Below, one piece after another: positions 40,600 to 51,875 of a stretch of DNA of 64,000 nucleotides (positions within the stretch are counted from its first letter, which is position 1; every line of letters starts with the position of its first letter). Made by a program: the position numbers and the translations under genes. The stretch is from Anisakis pegreffii (taxonomy: Eukaryota; Nematoda; Chromadorea; Rhabditida; Anisakidae): positions 1 through 64,000 of the forward strand of contig JAPYMA010000432.1 of assembly GCA_035041965.1 (NCBI GenBank). Direction: 5' to 3'. A model generated the notes under the pieces. That model made no database searches. It saw only the letters and a program-made list of their open reading frames with translations, and was not told the origin of the DNA.

Positions 40600-43449
40600 A
40601 TCACGTTCACATTTTGCAGTGCAATGCTTGCCCTCTCGATCAATCATGTACGTCTTTTTATGTGTGACAACGATGGAAATTCAGAATAGAGGAGAATTTA
40701 GTGGAATAAATGAATCGGATTGGATTCATCTACTTTTTTTGCAAAATCTGGCGTATTGAAATAATTCCTTCAATTATCATTCTTTTGTTTCTTTTATCGA
40801 ATTATTGAAATTCGAAAAGAGGCAGTTGAAATAATATTTATTTATTTATTCACTTATAAACGCGTTGAACGCGGAATCAAATTGACTATAAATTATTCAC
40901 GCACATTCATTTTTATCATTCCGGTATTAATTGTGAAATGAAAGCGCTCCGCTCTGTAGCGAACTCGTCATGAATACTTTCTTAACACAGCCGAACACTT
41001 GAGAACCTGAAAATGATCAAACGAATTTCCGCCGAGGCCAACCAGTCAGCAGCACAATGATACCATAAAACTTTTGCAGATGTGATCGATGAAAATAAAC
41101 TTATTGCTCAATTAAAAGTCAGTCCTGCAACAACGGTAGGTTTGATTTTTTTTTTTTGGTGAGGTGCTGAAGAAAAATACACTCATCTGATGTGAGAGTG
41201 TATCAACTTGCATTGCAATTTCAATGCGATTCTAAGAACAATACCATTCAGCCGCGAGACAAATGAGCGAATAAATTAATGACTGAATCATTAATTATGA
41301 GTGCTGCTGCCATGCATATGTCTGAAAGGAATGCGAAAGAGATGAACCGAAAAAAAGAATCGAATCAATTCAAAGAAAAAATAAAACGACATAACAATTC
41401 TAAACGAAGAGGTGACGCTATAGATTCTAGTGATAATGTAATATATTGTTGTCGATGTGAACAGCTTGAAAGCTGAAAATAAGACATAAATCTGAATTGA
41501 TGACAATTGCACAATTTATCCTCGCCAGTACATCTTTATTCTTAACGATAGATAGAGTGCTTGGGGATTTCCTTAAAAAACAGATACCTTCTTGTGAAGT
41601 TCGGTTTTTTGGATGCTTTTGCATTATCTCCACGTCGTTATGCGATTGCAATAGAAACAGCAGCAGCAGCAGTATTATCTATTCACTTCTAAGTTCTAAG
41701 TTTTATAGTGGCGATGATATACATAGATAAATTCATGAACTCATTTAATGCTTATTAATTTGAGTTATTGAAAAATGAGGAATATATTTGGAAAAGTGTG
41801 TTGAAGATAGATAGAACATCGTTGCACCAATTAACTATCAAGCAGTAGTCATCCGATGAAAAGAAAAAGTTAACATTTAAGAAGAAAATTAATAGCAGAA
41901 GAAAGTTAATATCTGCCGAATGCACTCATCAAAAACGGAGAATACAACAACTTGTTGCATTGATTATCAATCACGTTCGCGTTTATTACTTCGTTATCCG
42001 AACATTTCATGAAATGGTTCATTGTTTACACTTCATTCCATTCATTCTTTCTTTCATTAAAGATATTTCCACATCCATTTAGGGTATAAAATTAGCTCTT
42101 CACGCTCTCAATCATTGAGACAATTTTCATAAATATTTTTTTGAGACAATTTTCAATTCGAGAACAAACTGTTAGATTGCTATCTGAGTGCATTTAGACA
42201 CTTTAGTGAGGATTGACGATTGTTGAAAGATTCGCTCGTTTCACTAGAATCAAGTGATTGAATTAACACTAACATCCATTTATTGCTTTGTTCTAAGAGG
42301 ATATTCTAATTGAAGTGTGTTTCTTTAAGTGACTGCATCCCTTTTGATTGCATTCAACGAATAAAAAATATCAAATCTGTGCAGCATTCTTTACTCTTCA
42401 GTGTTACACTCAAAAGTGATAGGATAGATCAGACTAAAAAATTAACATTCTACATTAATATTGTCCTTATTTCTATGGCACTTAATGTAACTGATTGTGT
42501 AATGTTTCAATAATATACACATACATTCTCTATGATCTCATAGAAAGTTTTTGAGGAATACATTTAGTCTGTCTTATTTCACTTCTGAATGCTTTCAGTG
42601 CATAAAATTGAGCAAATGAGAAGAAATTTGATGAAGCTCACATGATTGCTATGGAGAAATTTGAGTAATTATAAAGTGATATATAGCAAGAAATGATTAT
42701 GTGAAATCGAAGTTAGAGAACAGCGTTTGCAGAGTGGTAGAATATGAAGATTGTGAACGCGTTTTGCTGAAAAAATTGCGCTCAAAATAAATCAGTTTCA
42801 ATGATTTCGCTGAATCTCATCGATAGAAAACTCATCACCTTTCAATGGATAACGAATCAGCTTGGTAATAACTCAAAGCATAATTAAAACTTCTAAGATC
42901 TATTCAACGAAACGAATACGAAACGAGTGATATTCATAAGCGCCGCAAATACTATCGCTGCCTAATAATGTGAATTGATGCAGGCAGCCATTCGCCCTCA
43001 AAGCATAACCATAGCCTGTTCGAGAGAGATGATTTGTGAAACGAACGATTACTTGGATGAAAGGAACACAACGACGAATCGAGGATATCGACGAGATAAT
43101 TGTGTTAATCGAAACAACTGTGATTGTAAAAATAATCCGAAGATACTTTGCTAATGTGATAATTTGTCATAATTGATGATTACACGCTCATATCACACCA
43201 GTAAAATAGAGATGACTATCATGGCAAGAAGCTGCTTGATGAATGTTCTTTCGGATTGCACAAATTTATTATAGAATGAAGCTTATTGGCTACGATTATA
43301 ACTGCGGAATAAGATCGAGATTTATTGCTGAAATAACGTCACGAATGAATAAATGTATTCGGCGAACATTTCTTTACGGTATTTGGATATAACAACGGAT
43401 GAAAGATATTTAAGTTAGTGTAAGTAAGTAAGTACATGGTCGTCGTGAA
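40600..43449. other. Stretch that may hold upstream exons of the 39777-40388 gene
   Basis: No firm exon. On the minus strand, 40960-41030 holds an acceptor-like CATTTTCAG followed by a short open frame ending at a possible donor (GTATTC). Just upstream is another short hydrophobic frame (FYGIIVLLTGWP). Both are too short to accept. A CAG run lies at 41659-41673. A poly-T run lies at 41147-41157. Confidence 0.35.
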
Positions 43450-43900
43450 TCACGTCACATGTTAACTGCGTTGATTCGCTTTGCACGCAGGCAGTGTCGC
43501 CGCAGCCCAGTCAGTCAGTTCGCGTTCAAAGGTCGATTGATCGTTGATTCGTTTCGGCCGAAGTCACTCACTAATCGCCCTCTAATAGCACGCAGACTGA
43601 TCATGTCCGAGTGGCTGTCTGTTCTCGTAACAGCTCTGCTGCTGTGCTCATCTTCACTTGTGTCTTGAACGCCAATCAAGCAGTCAGCCAGACAAACGAC
43701 AAACGGCTGGCTGAATGCAAAAAATCATCGATGAGAAAAGATAGGCAAGAGAGAGTGTTTGTTCGGTTGCAATTTTGCTGGAGTGGAATGTGTGGAGCGG
43801 TAGGAGGAGAGGATGAAGAAATGAACAGTTGTGAGATGGATGGGATGAAACAAGGAATGATTCGAAGCGAAATGAAATGAAATGAAATGAAGTAAGATGG
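43450..43900 (+). promoter_or_regulatory. GC-rich patch, possible promoter or first exon
   Basis: This is the most GC-rich stretch of its size in the 40-46 kb interval. It holds a CAGTCAGTCAGT run and an ATG at 43602 that opens MSEWLSVLVTALLLCSSSLV then stop, which is a textbook-like signal peptide with nothing after it. That would suit a first coding exon whose donor lies before the stop (GTAACA inside the hydrophobic stretch, or GTGTCT near its end); neither donor is ideal. On the other strand ATGAGCACAGCAGCAGAG also starts a short frame. AT-rich DNA flanks both sides. Downstream exons were not found. Confidence 0.3.
43869..43891. repeat. GAAAT pentanucleotide repeat
   Basis: Four tandem AATGA units on the plus strand at the edge of the GC-rich patch. 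Confidence 0.8.
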
Positions 43901-46510
43901 TTCGCTTTGCCTCAGTTCTGAATTAAGTGCATACATATGATGAATATAATGAAACGGATGTTAAAATTAAATTATGTGGGATATACGCTGAAAATCTTCA
44001 CAAATCCAACACATCGCTTTGCACAAGCACACACACACATATAATAGCAACTAAAATATTTTTTTATGATGAACAGCAAGAAGTTAACAAAACTTGTATT
44101 ATACACAACCGCATTGCTTTACGTTTACGAATATCGCTAATCATAAACATATATCACACATACACACGTATTGCAACAGTCTACATTTTACTACAATAAT
44201 TCACGACAAATTTCTTATCAAATCAGTTAGTTTAGTAGCTTAGAAGCGCAGTATTGAAACATTCATTTATGTTTTTTTGCTTCTTGGGAGTTTTTAGGTG
44301 TAAAAGTTTGTCCTGCTCTGCCGTGATCAATTCGTTTCAAGAGATTCATAACAGATGAGCCAGATTCTCATTTTAGCATTTTAGGCGCTATGTTTCTCAT
44401 TCCATTATCTGCCAACGATTTGATGTATTTCCATCCATTTATGTAGATGTCTCACACTATTCAAACAGTCGTATATCCTCTTGCTATGGATTGTTTTTTG
44501 AAAAATGATTCAGGATTCTTTCCAGCATTTGCATTTCTTTCTGACAAACATTCATAGTGATGGTCATTAAAAAATTTCTAATTGTTATTCGAGAAATATT
44601 GACGCTATTGATCAATAAAGCTCTACATTTTCCACGGAGCATTACTTGAATAAGCTTCAAATGGTCTGAAGTTTTGAATTTGTGAAAGCTTCGCGTTCCC
44701 CCAATTAGCCCTTGTTATTGTAAAAGACGAACTTTGGTTAGCTTTTGTTTGCAAGCAGCTGTTTGGTCGTTGCGAAACGCGTAATGATAATTTTTGAATT
44801 ATTGAGTATTGTTTGGTTTGTTTATTAATTTGCTTATCATCACGATCGATTTATTTTTTGACACTCCACGTTCATTAGCTTCACTCCTACATAATAGCAA
44901 CACATCGTACATAAATGTCACCAATTTCGGTTCTAAAATTCGATCTGTTAGATGGAAGGAACAATATGTGGACAGCTGATCAAATATCACAAACAAATCA
45001 GCATCCTTCGTTTGCTTACGTTCAACCTCCTCTTTAATCCCACATGCTTTTTCGTTTCACGTTTTTCCACTGGTTTTTATGAGCATACTGAATAACATAA
45101 CGCCGTTTTAATTTGACTTCAGTTGCTTTTGAAACATACTTATTCATTTCACGCATTGACTAATTGTGAGAATGCATACTGCTCAAAAACTAACGTTATC
45201 AACAAAATATGTGAGCATTTCTGATGGCCTCTTCAATTGGGATCCGTTTTCTTCGAAGTATCAAGATGCATTCGATCTACTTGACCATGACTTATCTTTT
45301 CGTTGTTTACGCTCACAGAAGGAGATGCAGTCAATAGATTGTCGGAGTCTTGGGTGATAACGTAGAACCCAGAAATATCCATTAAATTCTTTCCACATTT
45401 TAGGAATTGCTGCAGGACTCCGACACTACTTCTCAGAGTCATCCTACGCAACTATCACACGAACGTTTTTCAACATAACAACACCATAAAGATATTGTTC
45501 ATCAATGACACCATTTGTGACATTTAAGATATTTGTGCTGAACACCAGAATCAATGCAAAGACCTCATTCTGGATTTCAACCATCACAGACTACTTCATT
45601 CATCGTTTTGGTGCAAAACAGGCATCTAATAAGAAAACTGCGACGAACTGCTACGTGCCGTCGAAAATACATATGGAAACTATTAATAATACCACATTCT
45701 GCTTGACGGCAATTGCTTTTGGTGTTGAAAAAAAAAAGATGAAGCAAAAATCAAGTATCTAATTCATCTTTTCTTCACTGTTGCATATGAAATTAAATGC
45801 TGCTGTATGGAAATAAAACGCAACGCAAAATTCAACGCAATCACGCAAAAATGTCAGTCTCATCTCGTCGCATTTATTATACACTCATTCAACCAAGAAA
45901 CACTTCATTCGCCTTACATAAAAACCTTCTTCAATACTTCTTCACTTGCGAATATTGCTTTGTCAGTTTTGTCTGTTTTAGAGTACTGCTTTTTACAATT
46001 AGATATCGATCCAATTTACGTATTGATCCACATCATTTTTAGATTTAGTGAACGAGAGGCTCACTTTTCTATTCAACTCAAAAATTAGTTTCCTTGCAAA
46101 TCTTTGTGTCTGTTGTGCCACATTCTGTGCGATTAGCTACTGAAGCAAACAGTTGAGAAACGCACAACTAGTTCAGTTCACAAACGTCATATATTCGTTG
46201 ATCAGATCAGATTGCATCAATCAATAAAGTCTGTCAATTAAATGGATCATTTGGAAAATGGAATGGGGATAACGATGAAACCAGTGGTGAGTGCCTATGT
46301 GTATAGATGGTGAATGTGGTGCTTTACTTAGTTCGTTCAACCAATTCAATTGCCTTTGGAAGCCAAAAAATGTCCGTCCGGATATTCATCGCACTTCCAC
46401 AAAAAAATCAAAAAATCTCCACGCAACAAAAAATACGAACAAATCGCCGATGTTTCATCGCAAAGGTATGTGTGTGTATGCATCATTCAAAACAACTGCA
46501 CTTCAGCAAA
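43901..46510. other. T-rich stretch without a firm gene
   Basis: From about 44.2 to 45.2 kb the plus strand becomes T-rich, unlike the A-rich plus strand of the first 19 kb. A plus frame at 45166-45357 (LFNWDPFSSKYQDAFDLLDH) could splice at GTGATA into 45402-45523 through a tiny intron, but the intron would be about 45 bases and the second part is poor in composition. I do not call it. Confidence 0.4.
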
Positions 46511-46570
46511 ATGGCTGCTGCACGAGTTGGTGTTCGGATTTTAAGAGCAATCGAAAGAGAAACAATGCAG
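46511..46570 (+). CDS. Possible first coding exon, unrecognised gene
   Basis: ATG at 46511 lies four bases behind an acceptor-like CACTTCAG (ends 46506). The context AAAATGGCT is strong, and the 20-codon frame MAAARVGVRILRAIERETMQ runs exactly up to a GTGATT donor at 46571. Acceptor, good start and in-phase donor within 70 bases is what a leader-spliced first exon would look like. A phase-0 continuation could be the open frame after TTTTCAG at 47263-47269 (begins IQNESGVRSAEFKK). The basic N-terminus could be a mitochondrial presequence. No family is recognised and the chain of exons is unproven. Confidence 0.28.
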
Positions 46571-49500
46571 GTGATTAGTAAACGATGAACGAGATAATCG
46601 AACGATAGAATAAACCAACAAATAAATGGATAATTGAACGGAGAACGTTGAGCGATTAAAAGAAAAGATTTCGAGCGATGCAACTTCTTTTTCGAATTGT
46701 TTTGTTAAGAGGACAGATGCTGTTGGTAGATGACGGCAAGAATGACATTCATCAGAAAAGAAAAATTCATTGCAAATTCCATAATTCAATTCCTCTGTAA
46801 ATTCGAACGCCTTCAACTGTATGGAATGTTTTTTTCTGCCCTATTCTCTTTATTCGTCGATATGGTACGATGACGACGACGATATACGTTGATTGCAATT
46901 CTGGGCATGCATGATATTTGTATGCATCAGCAACAGTTCATGTGCATGTGTAAATTCAGACGCGTTGCCACAACACCACACATATGTTCATCAATGTGCT
47001 CATGTTGAACATATTTTCTCATCATGCGAACGTCAAGACTCTCGAGCGGAGAAAAAAATGCAAATATGAATGTCTGATATGAACACATAAATTTGTGACG
47101 TCCATATTTCCAACATTTTATTCATTTTTTAAACAAGTGAAACGATCTAATTCGTACGCATGTATCATATCAGGAACACCATGTGAAACCAGACAGGAAC
47201 GTATGCACTCATATGCAATGCAGTTTTTAATCTAATCCACAATATAACTCGCTCCATTTTCAGATTCAGAACGAGTCAGGAGTCCGTTCAGCTGAGTTCA
47301 AAAAAGTGATCATCACACGAGTTAACACTGAACAAATACATTTCTACTTGATTCATTTTAATTACTTCTTAGTATTCTATAACCTTGTCTAGTAACTAAG
47401 TAGTTTTCTTCTTCTTCACATATTCTCTGAAAATTCTCTTAACATACCCTTAATTTCCTCACTATAATAGGCTGCTGCAATGAGGATGTAATAACTAATT
47501 AATTTGTAAAGTTGTTCAGTTTTAATGAATTCATTTCTATGCTTATTGAGTGCAATATAGATACGTTAGTGATCATTCCGTTGCACTTCAGCATTCATTA
47601 GCAACCAGCTATTAAAGGAAACCTTTGAATATGAGTAGTTTTATGTTATAAGTCGATTGATTTCAATCGTCTTTGTTTTCTTCTTTGGATTTTGATATGA
47701 TACATCAAATATCTATTTATACATCTGCTCATACACAAACCCACGCGAAATCCATTTTCATTCTATGTTCGCCTGAACTTATGGCTGAGAGGAATTTCTC
47801 TCATTGGTTGAGAGGAATTGGTTTTCTTCTATCCTAATTTGATGACCAATTTATAGAGTGCACAAAGTAGGAACCAACTTAAGGACAAAGGAATGCTGTT
47901 GAATTGTGGCAATGCAGTCAATGTGGTATAACGCAAATGCGGATGTAGAAGAATACTCATTAGACAATATATCACTAGAAGACGGCAGCACATGCCATGT
48001 TTGAACGACTTGTTTTAGCTTCTTGAATTCAATTCAAGTGAATAACGAAAGGTTCAGTGGAGGTGCGGCTGCTGAATAATGCATACTGAGTGTATTGACT
48101 AACTGCTGAAATGTTGCACTAGATGATGACAAAAAGAATTCAAAACGTTCAAATTCCAGAGAAATCCCCACGAAAATGGATCATTGAGTGAGCGAATGAA
48201 TCAGTTCGACTAGAGATTGATTTGAATTCGAATCGAGTGCAAGAAAGATTTTGGGTTATTATCAAGAAGAGATTAACCACAAATCGAGTATCTGACTCAA
48301 CGCGATCAACTGTTTGATAAATTAATTGATCTTGATCTTTCAAGTAAGCAATCATTTTCAGAGACATTCATTAGACGTAAAAACATAGCTGCACCATTGC
48401 TAACCGATAATGAGCAGTGGGTGTTTGCTATTTGGTGATCGTTTGAAGATTAAGAGGAGGAGTTTGTTTTTTTTTGTTTTGAGAAGAAATGAACGATGAT
48501 GCGAAAAATATTCACGATCAGATTTTTCTTCATCGCGCATTTGTGCTAGCGTATAATGTGGTAACACTACTATTGATTCTTAACGATTGAGACGGAGAGA
48601 AATAAGAGAAGAGGAATAATAATAACGGGAATAAAACCAGAAAGTGGAAGAATTGATAATGAGAAAACAACTGGATCCAAGGAACATACAGAATAAAGAT
48701 TAAACAGATCAAGTCAACTGAACGAAAAGAGAAGAAAAGCAAACAAGAAATGGGACGAACTTAATGTTATTGATTATGATAGTCATTGAGTGGGGGGATG
48801 GATAACAATAGCGATAATGATGACATTGTTTCAGTGGTCTTAATGAGTAGAAAGGGAGATAGATGTGCAATATTGAAAAATGGAGATGCAGAATAGCTGA
48901 AATTGAATTCGATTTCAGAGGGGTAGAAGAAGGATAAGATGATCGTTTATCGTTTGTTAACAGACTGGTTGTTGAATTTGCGATCGACATTTGATATTCA
49001 TTCCTTGACGATAAGCGAGCAGTGCTAGGCCAGATTCCGTCAATTGAATGTCAAGATAATTATGGCATAAATGAATGATAAGCTGTGCTAGTCACGTCAG
49101 TGACCTTGATTTCAGAGATTCATTTGCATCAGTTATCATTGTCAACATGCGATGATCACATTTTCAAATGCTCTAGAACAAAATGGCAACTAACTGTATT
49201 CGGTGCGTACATAACGCAAGATTTGAGTGCTTGACTCATTTTCTATTCCCTGGATCGAGACCACCACCGTCTTAGAAGGTGATTCAAAAAAATAAAATAA
49301 ATTTCTTGGAATCGGTCGTTTCTGCATGTGATGGTGTTATGACATTGCTTTGTGTAATTAATTGCACAATGACTACGATCAAAATCAGTTGAATGAATTT
49401 ATCAAATCGTTCCAGCGATCAATCGAAACTACTCCGAAAAAATATTGCATTCGTGGGTGGGCTAACGGCTACGGGGAATTTTGCAGAATCACCAGGAGGT

Positions 49501-49911
49501 GACACCTATTGTTGAGCGAACCTAATTTGCCCAATTTGCTCATTCGCCAATTCATTCTCTAATCACCAATGTGCATTTGCTGATCATTTGAGCACTGCAT
49601 ATTTAAGAGGTTACTGTGAACGATTCTGCAGCAGCAGCAGCAGCAATCTTTCTGAGCAGTTTCTTGTATTCCACCATCAGCAACGTAATGAGTAACAGAA
49701 GTCATCAGAATTCATCGGGGTTCTAGCGGACGAATTCATTGATTAATTTCGAAACGATCGGAGCAAATTTCTATCAAAATTCTTCACGAATTTTGTGCAT
49801 CTCAAGGCTATTCATTCGCCATTTCACTGATTGATTCGAAATGAATATGAGAGAAATAATGAGAGAAAAGAGGATTGATGGAAAAAGTATCGCACTGGTT
49901 AAGATTTTCTA
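46571..49911. other. Gene-poor stretch
   Basis: No firm gene. One possible exon follows TTTTCAG at 47269. A GC-rich patch at 49455-49520 includes the short palindrome AGGTGACACCT. A CAG run lies at 49629-49643. Confidence 0.45.
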
Positions 49912-50149
49912 TTGATATGTTCGATTAATCATTGCAATTTTAGTTTCATTTCAAAGAGAGAATATTGGAAATGAATTTGTTTATACTGGAACATACACAT
50001 TAAAAAATCACATCAATGTGCAATTAAATCATTTTATCAACAAAAACATGTTCTTCATTGTTGCTCCTGCTCTTTTTCCTATTGGCGTTATCTGGTTGTT
50101 ATTGGATCAACTGCATAAATTTCTGAGTTTGCCTCAAACGACTGCTTAA
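49912..50149 (+). CDS. Possible terminal exon with a membrane span
   Basis: An open frame of 78 codons ends in TAA at 50149. It has no ATG near its start but contains a TTTTAG acceptor at 49938-49943, from which 67 residues remain open. The C-terminal half reads MFFIVAPALFPIGVIWLLLD, a good membrane segment, followed by a short hydrophilic tail. It could be the last exon of a small membrane protein that begins upstream, perhaps at 46511, but no chain of exons was established. Confidence 0.22.
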
Positions 50150-50302
50150 GTGTAGATAACGAACGAACGATACGATATCGTCTAGCAGTGCGTACAATAA
50201 TCATGCTCAATCTTGTTCGATTCTCTCACATCAACCAAAAAATTGCAATTATTGTTGTATTGTTCTTTTTTTTCATGGAATTTCATGGAGTTTTTTTTTC
50301 AG

Positions 50303-50398
50303 GGAGAAGATTCTTTGCAGCAAACCGGAATTGTAGCTGCAAGGACTCCTCAAAATCAGTACAACTGCTGCTCAAGGATGGTTTTAGTTCTTAACTAA
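50303..50398 (+). CDS. Possible short terminal exon
   Basis: A very strong acceptor (nine T then CAG, ending 50302) precedes a GC-richer frame of 31 codons (GEDSLQQTGIVAARTPQNQY...) ending in TAA. A second frame through the same bases also stays open to a stop at 50394. It competes with the frame ending at 50149 as a last exon. Unrecognised. Confidence 0.25.
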   Translation, partial: GEDSLQQTGIVAARTPQNQYNCCSRMVLVLN

Positions 50399-50508
50399 GA
50401 CACTAACACTGTTGGAATTTTATCAAGTTGAACTGCAGTTCCATGAGAGTTCGATAATAATAAATTCAGAACAAACGCAATAGCATAACGAATCGAATGA
50501 GTCAATCG

Positions 50509-50709
50509 CTATGAAGAGACAGTCAAGTTTTCATACACAGGAACATGGTCAGTGCTATTGCACGATTCATTTATGAATGATTTTTCAGATAGGTGCTTTT
50601 TGTATTCAGAAACTGCCAGTTCCTCAGAATTAATCAAATCTTCACAGCCTCGGATATTATTCATACTCTCGCTGATCTCTTTGCCAGATTTATAGTTCTC
50701 TAATCCCAT
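50509..50709 (-). CDS. Possible C-terminal exon, 66 codons, unrecognised
   Basis: A minus-strand frame starting at a true ATG has a balanced acidic composition (MGLENYKSGKEISESMNN, LINSEELAVSEYKK) and ends VPVYENLTVSS, with a tyrosine motif like those in cytoplasmic tails. An acceptor-like GGATTAG lies at its start. No membrane segment or upstream exon was found, so I cannot say whether it is a small gene, a last exon or chance. Confidence 0.25.
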   Translation of the reverse strand: MGLENYKSGKEISESMNNIRGCEDLINSEELAVSEYKKHLSEKSFINESCNSTDHVPVYENLTVSS

Positions 50710-51714
50710 GAAAGTAATACATAACCGAGCATATATCCACCCCGATCAACTACAAAATTCCTAACATTTTCGGAGATGAATAATGTTCAGTGTGGATCCA
50801 CTATCATGTTCACTCAACTCGTAAAAGAGTTTTGAATAAATTCGTAGAAGATGATCTGATTAGAAATTTAAAGACATCCTATTGTCATTTAAAATAACAA
50901 CAGTCACATTGAATTTATGTCACAATTGAACCAGTGAACTTTTTATGTAAATTTCAGTCATCGTTTGGCTGCAAGTATTGAATTTAAATTGCACGGATTC
51001 TTTGATAAGCGCTTGTGCGAACTGAATGAAATGACCTCAGTGCTTAGTGACTGACGGTCGAATTCGAGGTTGAATGGGCGTTCTGTAAACAGTATCAGTT
51101 GACATTGGTCAGCGAATTGCTCTTGAAAAACTGTCAATCAGAAATTTGTGCGGTTATCTGAAATCGAGATTGTTATCGAAAATGTGTGTTATGAAAATGT
51201 GAATTCGAGTTTTTGCAAGTGAATTTCCAGTTATTCATCTATTCACTTATTTATTCATTCAGCTAACAGCATTCGTCACGAATAGAAACCTCCTTGATAA
51301 GATCACAATTATCACTTTCTGTCATTTTCTGCATCCAATTTTGACCAGTGAAATTGCAGAGCGGATCTCTCCGTTTCATCCTCTATTTCAGTTTCGCTTC
51401 TCAATGCCGCGAATTTCCATGCATAATTTGTTCGAACTAGTTCCTGATGATTAAAATCTGCAACGGCAACTGTGTTCATATCAGGTGATCGTATCTGTAT
51501 TTGAAGCAATCAACCACTGAAATATCAGCGTGATCGATAGTGAATCTTCAGACAACGCTATGCTGTGAACTATCGATTTCGTTGGAAGAGCGAATTTGGT
51601 TGCGAAGAAAGATTTTGATTTAACTGAACGGTGCTTGTAATAAGGGCACGGCGGAGCGATGGTGCTATCGCGCTGACTTCGTGAGGCTCGATCTGAACAG
51701 AGAATATTAACAAG

Positions 51715-51753
51715 TAGATTACGTAGATTACGGTAGATTACGGTAGATTACGG
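51715..51753. repeat. Tandem TAGATTACGG repeat
   Basis: One 9-base unit (TAGATTACG) followed by three perfect 10-base units (TAGATTACGG). A related AGATTACGGTA occurs at about 51923. It lies right of a small GC-rich patch (51640-51700). Confidence 0.9.
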
Positions 51754-51875
51754 TGTAGTGACAAAGATTGGGGTTTAGTATTGTAACAAAAATCAGAATT
51801 TAAATTTTCTAGATATTGAAAGCTCTTTTAGAAGTTGTCTTCAATTGGCAGGTAATGAGAAACCTTTTCAGGAAG

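Noticed and set aside
45166..45523. Two plus-strand frames joined by a tiny intron
   Set aside because: The intron would be about 45 bases with a weak donor, and the second part has chance-like composition.
51640..51700. Possible tRNA or U6-like RNA
   Set aside because: A GGCTCGATC string resembles a T-loop, but the acceptor, D and anticodon stems do not form.
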